This document shows, in pieces, positions 47,172 through 56,102 of a stretch of 62,138 bases of DNA. Source of the stretch: a virus; the IMG/VR virus record IMGVR_UViG_3300034418_010262, positions 1-62,138 of that record; one strand, 5' to 3'. The position numbers and the translations under genes were made by a program. The first letter of the stretch is position 1. Every line of letters starts with the position of its first letter. The notes below the pieces were generated by a model that worked only from the letters and a program-made list of their open reading frames with translations, had not been told where the DNA came from and searched no databases.

Positions 47172-48992
47172 TTATTGGAACATGTAGTCTTTACGTAATT
47201 GCGAATCTTTTCCAAACATCATTTGGAACATACCAGCATCGTCAACCGTAACTGTGTCGTACACTGGTTTATTGATAATAGTATCATATTCTTCTTCCGT
47301 CAAACTTCCCAAACCTTTGATGTAGCGATGTTTCCACCCATCTTTGCTTGACTTAAATTCATTCGCCTCTTCATATGTATAAAACCACTTGATTTGAGAT
47401 CCTTTTGTAGAAATCATAATAGGCGTTCTAGTGATCTTGACTTTCTTTTCAAGAAGAAGCCGTGGCCAAAACTTGTAAAAGAAGGCAATTAAAAGAGGAC
47501 TAATGTGGCCGATACCATCATGGTCAGCATCAGTCAGTGTTGCAATATGTTCATATGTCATATCATCAACTGAGTTTGGATTTGTAATATCCAATCCAAG
47601 AACTGAGATCAATTCTGAGAGCTCTTTGTTCTTAAGAACATCAGCAGGTTTCATATCCCACGTGTTCATAATAACACCACGAAGAGGATAAGCACCCACC
47701 TTATTTGGATCACGTACTTTGAGAAGGAAGCCCATCGCTGAGTCACCCTCCACAATTTTCAAAGTAGCATCATCCTTATTTGCTGCAATATGCTTAGCCA
47801 CTTTAACCTTACGCAATTTCTTTTGAGCAAGAGTAGCAGCTCGTTTGTCTGCAGCGATTTTCTTTGCAAGCTGAGCCTCAATAATCGGATCAATAATAGA
47901 TGGAGTATTCAGGATCTTACGAGCAAAGAAATCAGCCTCACGAATGCCAGACGCAATCGCATGTTCCTTTACATTACCCATTGGATTCGTCAGTCTTTCT
48001 TTTGTCTGCGAGTCAAATTTTGGGTTAGTAAAGTTCTTAGCGAACATGACAAACGTGAGACCGTTCTTAATTGTCGACTTGACAACTTCGATTTTATGCT
48101 TGCGCTTAATCATAGTTGTAAGTTCTTCAACAATACCATTCACGATAAAGTCTACATATGTACCACCTTGTCGTGTATTCACACCATTTACAAATGAGTT
48201 GTTACGGAAACCATCTTCAGATGTAGTGATGAAGAATGAAAGATCTTCAGTTTTCTCGATGATTGCTTCTTCACCAAAAAGCTCAGCATACTTTTTCAGG
48301 TTGTTGACCTTGATGCGTCGCTTATTAAAAGAGAATGCAATTTCAGGGAATGCCATTTGAAGCGAAGACAAACGATCTTCAACTAAAGCAACTGTATCGA
48401 GTTCTTGTAAACTGTCGACTTCGAACAAATCGAAATCAGGAGTAAACCAAACTTCGGTTCCGTTTCCGTCTTTTGGAGTTTGCTTTTCACGAATATCCTC
48501 TGCACCATTCTTACATTCAACTGTAAGCATATTGCCGTTAGACCAAGTCTTACCGACAAACTTAGATGATAAGAAGTTAGTAGCAGCCGAGCCAACACCG
48601 TTGGTACCAATAGTTACTCGTTCATCGTCAAAACTTGTACCCGCATTAACACGTGTCCAAGCTGCAGTCGCACGAGCAATCTTGTTGTCTGTTGTCTCAT
48701 CATAAACAAGCTCTTGCGGAATACCACGGCCATTGTCCGTAATCGTCACCTTATTATTATCTATAGACACGTTGATTTTGTTCGCATACTCAAAGTTTGT
48801 GCGAATGGCTTCGTCTATAGAGTTGTCAAGAATCTCGTCAATCATTTTCGATAGCGCTGGAACATACCGTGAGGTTTTCCATTCACCCATCACAAAACGC
48901 TCGACCTGTTCTTGAGCACTAGAGCCCATATACATACCAATACGTTCTCTGACGTGTTGGCGAGCTGTTAAGATTTTGAACTGTTCAGTCAA
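47172..48992 (-). CDS. 39: DNA topoisomerase II large subunit gp39 (unsplit)
   Basis: 606 residues with both the ATPase and TOPRIM halves that T4 splits into gp39 and gp60. EILDNSIDEAIR and DNGRGIPQELV are the GHKL motifs, LKIVEGDSAMGF and LTDADHDGIGHI the TOPRIM EGDSA and DxD motifs. Start is TTG 48992 with AAGGGA seven bases upstream. Confidence 0.95.
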   Translation of the reverse strand: MTEQFKILTARQHVRERIGMYMGSSAQEQVERFVMGEWKTSRYVPALSKMIDEILDNSIDEAIRTNFEYANKINVSIDNNKVTITDNGRGIPQELVYDETTDNKIARATAAWTRVNAGTSFDDERVTIGTNGVGSAATNFLSSKFVGKTWSNGNMLTVECKNGAEDIREKQTPKDGNGTEVWFTPDFDLFEVDSLQELDTVALVEDRLSSLQMAFPEIAFSFNKRRIKVNNLKKYAELFGEEAIIEKTEDLSFFITTSEDGFRNNSFVNGVNTRQGGTYVDFIVNGIVEELTTMIKRKHKIEVVKSTIKNGLTFVMFAKNFTNPKFDSQTKERLTNPMGNVKEHAIASGIREADFFARKILNTPSIIDPIIEAQLAKKIAADKRAATLAQKKLRKVKVAKHIAANKDDATLKIVEGDSAMGFLLKVRDPNKVGAYPLRGVIMNTWDMKPADVLKNKELSELISVLGLDITNPNSVDDMTYEHIATLTDADHDGIGHISPLLIAFFYKFWPRLLLEKKVKITRTPIMISTKGSQIKWFYTYEEANEFKSSKDGWKHRYIKGLGSLTEEEYDTIINKPVYDTVTVDDAGMFQMMFGKDSQLRKDYMFQ

Positions 48993-49024
48993 GATTTTAT
49001 CCCTTTTGGAAACATTATTAAGCT

Positions 49025-49053
49025 ATTCTATACTATTTCTTTTGTTATGTCAA
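49025..49053 (-). promoter_or_regulatory. sigma70-type early promoter of gp39
   Basis: GGGTTGACA with TTGACA at 49053-49048, 17 bp, TAGAAT (49030-49025). Confidence 0.87.
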
Positions 49054-49056
49054 CCC

Positions 49057-49131
49057 TTAAATTTCTCCAATCCAATGGGTGCAGTCATCGCAAGGATCAT
49101 CGAATTGATAACATCGATAGTCTTCGGCCAT
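49057..49131 (-). CDS. 24-residue peptide, possible
   Basis: MAEDYRCYQFDDPCDDCTHW then IGEI, three Cys; AAAGGAA site. Lies between two promoters on the same strand; its stop is 3 bases before the gp39 promoter. Confidence 0.45.
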   Translation of the reverse strand: MAEDYRCYQFDDPCDDCTHWIGEI

Positions 49132-49157
49132 GCAGTTCCTTTCGGTTGTTGGCTCAT

Positions 49158-49169
49158 TATTTATAAATA
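49158..49169. promoter_or_regulatory. palindromic late box
   Basis: TATTTATAAATA is a 12-bp palindrome giving TATAAATA on the plus strand (49162-49169) toward the tail-tube-like gene and on the minus strand (49165-49158). Confidence 0.6.
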
Positions 49170-49195
49170 CTATCATAGAGTTTCAGAAATGTCAA
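49167..49195 (-). promoter_or_regulatory. sigma70-type early promoter
   Basis: TTGACA (49195-49190), 17 bp, TAGTAT (49172-49167), overlapping the divergent late box. Confidence 0.75.
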
Positions 49196-49208
49196 CAGGA
49201 AATTTCAT

Positions 49209-49691
49209 ATGATTACAAATTATCTGTCTCCAGTTGGCTTTGTGGTGTCAATTCAACGACTACCAAATGTAGAATTTTTCACACAAAGAGCCACGATTCC
49301 AGGAGTCAACATTACACCTGCACCTCAGGCTGCTCCCATCCATCAGTTGTATGCTGTTGGTGATCGCCTTGAGTACCAAGAACTCGACATGAATTTTATC
49401 GTGGACGAGTCTATGAATAATTATAATGAGATCCTTGCATGGATGGAAGGTATTGGTACTCCAGAAAAGTCGACACAGTTCAGAGATCTTGAGAAAGGTG
49501 ACGGCACTACATCAGACATCCGCATCGTGATTTCAAACTCTAACAAGAATCCAAACATTGAGTTTACTTTCTTCGATTGCTTTCCAACTAGCCTCAGCCC
49601 AGTCTCTTTAGATGTGACAGGAACTGACGTCATCTACCCTGAATGCTCAGTAACTTTCAGGTATACTCGTTTCGAATACAGAAAAATGTAG
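49209..49691 (+). CDS. tail-tube (gp19/gp54) family protein
   Basis: 160 residues. YLSPVGFVVSIQRLPNVEFF, then IPGVNI, VGDRLEYQELDMNFIVDESM and NEILAWMEGIG are the order of T4-like gp19/tail-tube proteins. It may be the tube initiator or the tube itself; family membership is firmer than the exact paralog. AGGAAATTTCAT precedes ATG; late box upstream. Confidence 0.72.
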   Translation: MITNYLSPVGFVVSIQRLPNVEFFTQRATIPGVNITPAPQAAPIHQLYAVGDRLEYQELDMNFIVDESMNNYNEILAWMEGIGTPEKSTQFRDLEKGDGTTSDIRIVISNSNKNPNIEFTFFDCFPTSLSPVSLDVTGTDVIYPECSVTFRYTRFEYRKM

Positions 49692-49720
49692 TTGACATTT
49701 CTATCAAAGTGTGATAGAAT
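49692..49720 (+). promoter_or_regulatory. sigma70-type promoter of uvsY
   Basis: TTGACA (49692-49697), 17 bp, TAGAAT (49715-49720), immediately after the TAG stop of the tail gene. Confidence 0.87.
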
Positions 49721-49750
49721 GTATTATAAAATGGTTTTGAAAGGTATGAA

Positions 49751-50188
49751 ATGAGTACTGATGATATAAGTGAGATTTGGGCAAAAGATGCAAACATCGA
49801 CGAAACGAATCTCGTCGGTGAGTCTAAGAAAATCCCTTCATTACATAGCAAGTACTATAACATGTACTTCCGAGAAGCGCTTAAAGTGAAGAAGCTTCGT
49901 TATGATTACAAGCAACTTGAGCTTGCAAAGAGAGAGTGGTATGATGGATCTATGGCTGAAGAAGATCTTCGTGAACGCGGATGGAAACCATACCAGAAAA
50001 AAATCATTCGTCAGGATATAGATAAATATATCCAAGCAGACAAGGATATTGTAAATCTAAGTTTAAAGATCGACTATCATACAGCTCGAGCAGATTACTT
50101 AGAAGACATTGTGAAAACTATTCATAGTAGAAACTTCATTATTAAATCAATGATTGATGTGTTGAAGTTTCAAGCAGGAGAGTACTAG
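49751..50188 (+). CDS. uvsY: recombination mediator UvsY
   Basis: 145 residues (T4: 137). HSKYYNMYFREALKVKKLRYDYKQLELAKREWY and IVNLSLKIDYHTARADYLEDIVKTIHSRNFIIKSMID follow the family. UvsY helps UvsX displace gp32 from single-stranded DNA. Followed after 3 bases by uvsW, as in T4. Confidence 0.93.
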   Translation: MSTDDISEIWAKDANIDETNLVGESKKIPSLHSKYYNMYFREALKVKKLRYDYKQLELAKREWYDGSMAEEDLRERGWKPYQKKIIRQDIDKYIQADKDIVNLSLKIDYHTARADYLEDIVKTIHSRNFIIKSMIDVLKFQAGEY

Positions 50189-50191
50189 ATT

Positions 50192-51682
50192 ATGAGTGAT
50201 GTGGTGAATGTTGAGGAAGGAAATGCGGTGCACCTGAAGGTGACGGCCGATCCCGGCACTCGCCAAGAAATTGCTGAATACTTTTCATTTAAACCAAGTG
50301 GCTATCAATTTTCTCCGGCGTACAAGAATAGAGTGTGGGATGGTACCATTCGTTTGTATCAGCCGATGCGCCCAGTACTTTATGTTGGTTTGTTTCCAAG
50401 ACTGAAAAAGTTTTGCGAAGATCGTGGTTATGAGTTAAATGCACCAGCACATCTAATGCATGGAGAGGAGATTCCTGATGACTACGGTTATGAATTGGCT
50501 AAAGAGATTGGTTGTAAGTTTGAACCACGGGATTACCAAAACCAATACGTTGTTGATGCAATCCGGGATTCAAGATCATTGTCCTTGTCTCCTACTAGTT
50601 CTGGCAAATCGTTAATCATCTATCTGATACAACAACACTATTGGAGAGTTTATGAGCACAGAACACTTATCATCGTCCCAACAATCTCACTGGTTCATCA
50701 GATGGCTGGAGACTTTAGGGACTATGGATGCGAGGACGACATATACACGATTCAGGGCGGTGTAGATAAGAATACAGATGCTCCAATCGTTATCTCAACT
50801 TGGCAGTCACTTATCAAACAACCAAAGGATTGGTTCTCTCAGTTTGGTGTTGTACTTGGCGACGAAGCTCATTTGTTCCAGGCCAAAAGCCTTCAAAAAA
50901 TTATGGAAGGTTTAGATCAGTGTTACTATCGACATGGCTTTACTGGTACTTTAAAATCAGAAGAAAGCAAGACACATCGGCTGGTACTAGAAGGTTGCTT
51001 TGGCGGCGTAAGAAGGCACGTGACGACTAAAGACTTGATGGATTCAGGTACTGTTGCAGACTTTAACGTTAAAGCAATCGTATTGTCACATCAACAGGAT
51101 GTAAGAAAAAGCTTTAAGAAAGCGATTGGTCAGATACAGGTAGCAAGTAAAAAGTATCCTGCTGAAAGAGAATTCATTGTCAACAATCACAAGCGAAACA
51201 TTTTTATTCGAAATTTGCTTTGGTCTCTCAAAGATCAGAACAATTTGGTTTTGTTTGATTTGGTTGAAAAGCATGGCAAGATCCTAGAGCCGATGCTAAA
51301 GAAAGATGATCGCCAACTCCATTTTATATATGGTGCTACAAAAGGCGACGAGAGAGAACGTATCAGACATCTCGTTGAGAATGATCCCATCAAACAACAT
51401 GATATCCTTGCATCATATGGTGTTTTCTCAACGGGTGTAAATTTAAAAAAACTTGATAACGTAATCTTCGCTTCTGGTTCTAAATCTGAAATCAAAGTAT
51501 TGCAATCAATTGGTCGTGCCCTTCGAAAGGGCAACGACGCCGATAAGGCGACTCTGTATGATATTGCTGACGATCTTTCGGTGGGGACTTACCAGAACTA
51601 TACTCTCCAGCATTTCCGGAAACGGATTGAGATCTACGGTCAGGAACAGTTTGCTGTCAAGATATACACAGTAGAAATCTAA
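50192..51682 (+). CDS. uvsW: UvsW DNA/RNA helicase
   Basis: 496 residues (T4: 503). N-terminal domain, then RDYQNQYVVDAI, SLSPTSSGKSLIIYLI (motif I), VVLGDEAHLFQAKSL (motif II), GFTGTL (III), FSTGVNLKKLDNVIFASGSKSEIK (V) and SIGRALRKG (VI). SF2 helicase for branch migration and origin control. Confidence 0.94.
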   Translation: MSDVVNVEEGNAVHLKVTADPGTRQEIAEYFSFKPSGYQFSPAYKNRVWDGTIRLYQPMRPVLYVGLFPRLKKFCEDRGYELNAPAHLMHGEEIPDDYGYELAKEIGCKFEPRDYQNQYVVDAIRDSRSLSLSPTSSGKSLIIYLIQQHYWRVYEHRTLIIVPTISLVHQMAGDFRDYGCEDDIYTIQGGVDKNTDAPIVISTWQSLIKQPKDWFSQFGVVLGDEAHLFQAKSLQKIMEGLDQCYYRHGFTGTLKSEESKTHRLVLEGCFGGVRRHVTTKDLMDSGTVADFNVKAIVLSHQQDVRKSFKKAIGQIQVASKKYPAEREFIVNNHKRNIFIRNLLWSLKDQNNLVLFDLVEKHGKILEPMLKKDDRQLHFIYGATKGDERERIRHLVENDPIKQHDILASYGVFSTGVNLKKLDNVIFASGSKSEIKVLQSIGRALRKGNDADKATLYDIADDLSVGTYQNYTLQHFRKRIEIYGQEQFAVKIYTVEI

Positions 51683-51707
51683 TATTGGTTTGTAACTGAT
51701 AAATCAG

Positions 51708-51736
51708 ATTATACCAGGCTTTGATAGTGATGTCAA
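51708..51736 (-). promoter_or_regulatory. perfect-consensus promoter antisense to uvsW
   Basis: TTGACA (51736-51731), 17 bp, TATAAT (51713-51708), firing leftward into the uvsW 3' end. No gene lies downstream on that strand for a long distance. Confidence 0.75.
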
Positions 51737-51769
51737 CAGTTTTTTTCACAATATATTAACTTTTTACAG

Positions 51770-51798
51770 TTGACATTTCAGTCAATATGTACTATATT
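51770..51798 (+). promoter_or_regulatory. sigma70-type promoter of gp55 operon
   Basis: GTTGACA with TTGACA at 51770-51775, 17 bp, TATATT (51793-51798), 36 bases before the gp55 ATG. Confidence 0.88.
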
Positions 51799-51834
51799 AT
51801 ATCTAAGTAACATTAGGAGGCGCAAAGAAATGCT

Positions 51835-52341
51835 ATGGCTAAAAGAGCAACCCGCAATTACGTAAACAACAAAGATCTTCTTGAAGCACTCATCAAGTAC
51901 AAAGAAGAGTGTAGAGAAGCAGAGGATGCAGGAGATCCGTTGCCACGAGTACCAGACTACATTGGAAAGTGTATCTATCAGATCGCTACTCGGCTTGCAA
52001 CAAAACCAAACTTCTCTGGATATTCTTATAAAGAAGATATGATTTCAGATGGAATTGAGAACTGCCTACTTTATATCGGTAACTTCAATCCTGAGAAATC
52101 TCAGAATCCATTCGCTTACTTCACTCAAATTATTTGGTACGCGTTCCTGCGTCGTATTCAAAAAGAAAAGAAGCAGATGTACATTCGATTTAAGTCATCT
52201 CAGAACATGTTATCAACAGGTGATACTTATTCTGGAGGTGAAGAGGTTAATTTGAATCTTACAACAAGTGCAGATTATATGAATACATTTATTGAAGATT
52301 TTGAAGATAAGCTGAAGAAAGATAAGGAAAAGAAAAAGTGA
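51835..52341 (+). CDS. 55: late-promoter sigma factor gp55
   Basis: 168 residues (T4: 185). DYIGKCIYQIATRLATKPNFSGYSYKEDMISDGIENC and NFNPEKSQNPFAYFTQIIWYAFLRRIQKEKKQMYI are the near-invariant sigma region 2 of gp55. It directs host RNA polymerase to TATAAATA with the sliding clamp. Late boxes of that type occur throughout the window. A GGAGG site lies before ATG. Confidence 0.96.
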   Translation: MAKRATRNYVNNKDLLEALIKYKEECREAEDAGDPLPRVPDYIGKCIYQIATRLATKPNFSGYSYKEDMISDGIENCLLYIGNFNPEKSQNPFAYFTQIIWYAFLRRIQKEKKQMYIRFKSSQNMLSTGDTYSGGEEVNLNLTTSADYMNTFIEDFEDKLKKDKEKKK

Positions 52342-53402
52342 AGATAGCAATCGTAACAGATATGCATATCGGAGTCCGTGGTGATTCCAAAGTTTTTGCA
52401 GATCATCAAGAGAAGTTCTTCTTAGAATGTTTCTTTCCATATCTTGACGAGCATGGGATTGATACTGTATTTGATTTAGGCGATACATTCGATCGTCGTA
52501 AGTTCATCAACTATGTATCACTTAAGCGTGGTAAAGAGTTCTTCTTTGATCAGCTTGCAAAACGAAACATTGAGTATCATGCTCTGGTTGGAAATCATAC
52601 GACATACTACACTAATACGAATGAAGTGAATAGTATGGATCTTCTTCTAAAAGAGTATGACAACTTTCACATCTATCAGCACGAAACAAAAGAGTTGACA
52701 TTTGGATCAACTAAGTTTATAATGGTACCGTGGATTACAAAAGACAATAATCAGCATTGCTTTGATAGCATCAAGAACTCAGATGCTCATGTCCTTGCTG
52801 GTCACCTCGAGCTAAAAGGCTTTGAGATGATGAAAGGTCAAGTTTGTACTCACGGTATGGATAAAGATCTGTTTAGTCATTACGAGCAGGTTTGGTCTGG
52901 TCATTTCCATCATCCTTCTAAGTATGGTAACATCGAGTACCTTGGTGCGCCCTACGAGATGACTTGGTCAGACTATCAAGGAAAGCGTGGCTTCCATGTT
53001 TTTGATACAGAATCAAGAGAGCTTACTCGAATTGATAATCCATTCCAGATATTCCACAAAATTGAATACGATGATAGTGATATGACAATTGAAGATATTG
53101 CTCATCTTGATACCACAAACATCAAAGATGCGTATATCAAAGTGATTGTAAAGAACAGAACAAATCCCTACATTCACGATTTGTTTATCAACAAACTTGC
53201 AGACGCTGGTGCCACTGATGTTAAATCAATCGAAGACACCTTGAATATTGAAAGTGAGGGAATGGATGAAATCCTTGATGAAACCCAAGATACGAAGGAC
53301 ATACTTCATGCCTTTATCGATTCTATGGAAACAAAAGTAGATAAAGTGAGTGTAAAAAGAGTTATTGATGATTTATATATTGAGGCACAAAGTATTGCAT
53401 GA
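52338..53402 (+). CDS. 47: recombination endonuclease subunit gp47 (SbcD/Mre11-like)
   Basis: 354 residues (T4: 339). TDMHIGVRGDSK, DLGDTFDRRKF, VGNHTTYYTN, AGHLELKG and SGHFHHPSK are the metallophosphatase motifs I-V. Forms the DNA end-processing complex with gp46. ATG overlaps gp55 (ATGA-like), and gp46 follows with a 4-base overlap. Confidence 0.95.
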   Translation: MKIAIVTDMHIGVRGDSKVFADHQEKFFLECFFPYLDEHGIDTVFDLGDTFDRRKFINYVSLKRGKEFFFDQLAKRNIEYHALVGNHTTYYTNTNEVNSMDLLLKEYDNFHIYQHETKELTFGSTKFIMVPWITKDNNQHCFDSIKNSDAHVLAGHLELKGFEMMKGQVCTHGMDKDLFSHYEQVWSGHFHHPSKYGNIEYLGAPYEMTWSDYQGKRGFHVFDTESRELTRIDNPFQIFHKIEYDDSDMTIEDIAHLDTTNIKDAYIKVIVKNRTNPYIHDLFINKLADAGATDVKSIEDTLNIESEGMDEILDETQDTKDILHAFIDSMETKVDKVSVKRVIDDLYIEAQSIA

Positions 53403-55111
53403 AGATATTATTTAAGGAATTGCGTTATAAGAATATTCTATCTACGGGAAATTCTTTTACAACAATTCATTTAAACAAAAAGACAAACACTCTAGTGAGT
53501 GGTACGAATGGCGCAGGCAAATCTACAATGCTTGACGCCATTGTATTTTCTTTATATGGTAAACCTTTCCGTAAGATTAATAAGCCACAGCTTATCAACT
53601 CTATCAATCAAAAAGAATTACTTGTTGAGATTGATTTTGTAATTGGCCAAGCTCAGTATATGGTACGCCGCGGTATCAGACCAAACTTGTTTGAAATCTT
53701 TAAGAATGGTGAGCTTATCAATCAAGATGCAGCAGCTCGTGACTATCAAACATATCTTGAGAAAAACATTTTAAGATTAAATTATAAGTCATTTACTCAG
53801 ATCGTTGTACTTGGTAGCGCTACATATGTACCATTTATGGAATTGCCAGCACATGGCAGACGAGAAGTTATTGAAGATCTTCTTGATATTCAAGTCTTTA
53901 GTACAATGAATACTCTTCTCAAAGAACGTTTGATCGAGAACAAAGAACAGATCTCTGAGAACAACTATCAAAAGAATCTTACAGAGTCTAAGATTGAATC
54001 TGCTGAAGCTCATAATGCTTCTATTCGTCAGATTCGTCAAGATGAAGTTGACAAGATCAAGGAGAAAATGAATGAGCATATATCTAAGATCGAAACAGAG
54101 AAAGCAGAAATTGAAAGCACTCAAGAAGCTATCGAAGAGCTTATCAAAACAATCACAGATAAATCAGACGTCAAGTCAAAAATAGACAAAGCTCGAAACC
54201 TAAATCAAGAATTGAGTTCTAATCTTCGTAATTATATGAAAGAGCTCGCCTTCTATCATGATAACGATAGTTGTCCTACATGTAAACAAGGTATTGCTCA
54301 CGATTTTAAATCAAGTGTTGTTACCGAGAAAAGTAAAAAGGTTGAAGAACTAGAAGCTGGAATATTAGAATTATCTAATAAGGTAAATGAATATGAAAAT
54401 CGTATCAATGAAATATCTTCGATTGAGGATAAAACTGCATCTCTTAGCTTGCAAATTAGTGAGCATCGAGCAACGATTAAAATTTCAAAGAATGCGCTTA
54501 TATCTTATAAAAAAGAGCTTGACAAAGCTGAAGAAGAAGTCGAAGCGGTAGATCAAACTCAACTCAATCTTTTACGAGAAACAATGCAGTCTATCGAGAC
54601 TCAACAAACCGATCTCTTTAATCATAAAGAAGTCTTGTCTGTGGTGTCAACTATGCTTAAAGATGGAGGCATCAAATCAAAAATCATTCGTCAGTATATC
54701 CCAGTGATGAACAAACTCATCAATAAATACTTGAGTGCTTTTGATTTGTTCGTTGACTTTCAACTTGACGAGAACTTCAATGAGGTGATTAAGTCTCGTT
54801 TCAGAGATGCTTTCTCATACTCTTCATTCTCAGAAGGCGAGAAGCTTCGCATCACTCTATCAATTATGCTATCATGGAGAACCGTAGCAAAGCTTCGTAA
54901 CTCAGTATCGACAAACTTATTGGTACTTGACGAAACTCTTGATGGCGCAATGGATGGTGTAGGTGTTGAAAACTTGATTGAAACTCTACAAAATCTAAAT
55001 GCAGAAGATAACATCTTCGTTATTAGCCACCGTGGCGACCAGTTTGGTGACAAGTTTGAAGGCCATATTAAATTTCAAAAGGTTAAAAACTTCAGTGAAA
55101 TAGCGGCCTAG
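53399..55111 (+). CDS. 46: recombination endonuclease subunit gp46 (SbcC/Rad50-like)
   Basis: 570 residues (T4: 560). Walker A GTNGAGKSTMLDA (about residues 35-47), a coiled coil with zinc hook CPTCKQG near the middle, the signature SFSEGEKLRITLSIML and Walker B LLVLDETLDGAMDG. ATPase partner of gp47 in host DNA degradation and recombination. Confidence 0.95.
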   Translation: MKILFKELRYKNILSTGNSFTTIHLNKKTNTLVSGTNGAGKSTMLDAIVFSLYGKPFRKINKPQLINSINQKELLVEIDFVIGQAQYMVRRGIRPNLFEIFKNGELINQDAAARDYQTYLEKNILRLNYKSFTQIVVLGSATYVPFMELPAHGRREVIEDLLDIQVFSTMNTLLKERLIENKEQISENNYQKNLTESKIESAEAHNASIRQIRQDEVDKIKEKMNEHISKIETEKAEIESTQEAIEELIKTITDKSDVKSKIDKARNLNQELSSNLRNYMKELAFYHDNDSCPTCKQGIAHDFKSSVVTEKSKKVEELEAGILELSNKVNEYENRINEISSIEDKTASLSLQISEHRATIKISKNALISYKKELDKAEEEVEAVDQTQLNLLRETMQSIETQQTDLFNHKEVLSVVSTMLKDGGIKSKIIRQYIPVMNKLINKYLSAFDLFVDFQLDENFNEVIKSRFRDAFSYSSFSEGEKLRITLSIMLSWRTVAKLRNSVSTNLLVLDETLDGAMDGVGVENLIETLQNLNAEDNIFVISHRGDQFGDKFEGHIKFQKVKNFSEIAA

Positions 55112-55122
55112 AAAGGATTACA

Positions 55123-55350
55123 ATGCAACACTCTATAGAAGATCTTATTAAAAGAATAAACGCTATGAAAGATAAAGCGATTCAAGTTCATCGACTTCGA
55201 AACGAATTTGCTGAAATTTCCGGTAAAGAATATGATAAGGAATCCTGTAAGAGGTTGATTGAAGATATTCAAACACTGGCCTTGGGTATTGCTATGGACC
55301 GAGAAGGTGATGACATAATTACAGAGATGGATTCTTGGAAAGAAAAATGA
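55123..55350 (+). CDS. small helical protein, unknown function
   Basis: 75 residues, two or three charged helices (IEDLIKRINAMKDKAIQVHR). AAAGGATT site. Its stop overlaps the FkbM gene start as ATGA. Confidence 0.55.
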   Translation: MQHSIEDLIKRINAMKDKAIQVHRLRNEFAEISGKEYDKESCKRLIEDIQTLALGIAMDREGDDIITEMDSWKEK

Positions 55351-56042
55351 AGCTTCTTGATCCTAAAAGATACATTACAACTCACTTACATGACAGAGAT
55401 ACTTATGCTACTATGGTGCACGAGTTTTTCAATCTCGACACGTACGGTTGGTGGTATCAAGTAAAGCCAGGCGATATTGTAATGGATATTGGTTCTTGCA
55501 TTGGAATGTTTACTTGTAAAGCACTCGAACAGGGTGCTAAACATGTTTATTCAGTAGAACCAAACATTAAACTTCTTCACACTACTATGGTCAATGCTAT
55601 GCCTGCTATCTCAAGATCGGCAGAGCAAAGAGTAACTCCTATTAATGCCTTCATCGGCCACTCAGATCACGGGTTTGGTGTTAAAGGAGATGAAGCACCA
55701 CATAAATCATTTAAAGAGATTATAGAAGAATACGAAATAGATCATCTTGATTTCTTAAAAGTTGATTGTGAAGGTGGTGAGTATGATATCTTTATGAAAG
55801 AAAACTATGACTTCTTATTCAATAAGGTACATCATATTGCTATGGAAGTACATCTTGACGTATATCCCGAAGCGCCCGAACGATTTATCAAGATGAGAGA
55901 TAAATTTATACGAAGATGGCCCGGCCATATTCGGTTTTTAAAGTTAGAACATAGAAAGAAAACATGGGACGACAACTACATAAGAGGAGACTGGCCAATA
56001 GGCTGGGGAAGCTCTTGGATGATCTATCTAACACGCATTTAA
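55347..56042 (+). CDS. FkbM-family methyltransferase
   Basis: 231 residues from ATG 55347. GDIVMDIGSCIGMFTCKALEQGAKHVYSVEPN is motif I with the acidic E-P-N typical of FkbM, and IDHLDFLKVDCEGGEYDIF the FkbM L-K-x-D-x-E-G-x-E motif. O-methylation of a sugar or similar acceptor is usual for the family. Confidence 0.88.
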   Translation: MKLLDPKRYITTHLHDRDTYATMVHEFFNLDTYGWWYQVKPGDIVMDIGSCIGMFTCKALEQGAKHVYSVEPNIKLLHTTMVNAMPAISRSAEQRVTPINAFIGHSDHGFGVKGDEAPHKSFKEIIEEYEIDHLDFLKVDCEGGEYDIFMKENYDFLFNKVHHIAMEVHLDVYPEAPERFIKMRDKFIRRWPGHIRFLKLEHRKKTWDDNYIRGDWPIGWGSSWMIYLTRI

Positions 56043-56045
56043 TGG

Positions 56046-56074
56046 TTTACAAAATGGACATTATGTGTTACAAT
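56046..56074 (+). promoter_or_regulatory. possible promoter of gp43
   Basis: TTTACA (56046-56051), 17 bp, TACAAT (56069-56074); weaker than the others. Confidence 0.5.
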
Positions 56075-56102
56075 GTAAAATATATGATACAAACAGGTGA
56101 AC

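Noticed and set aside
47172-48992. Split gp39/gp60 as in T4
   Set aside because: A single continuous frame carries both GHKL and TOPRIM motifs.
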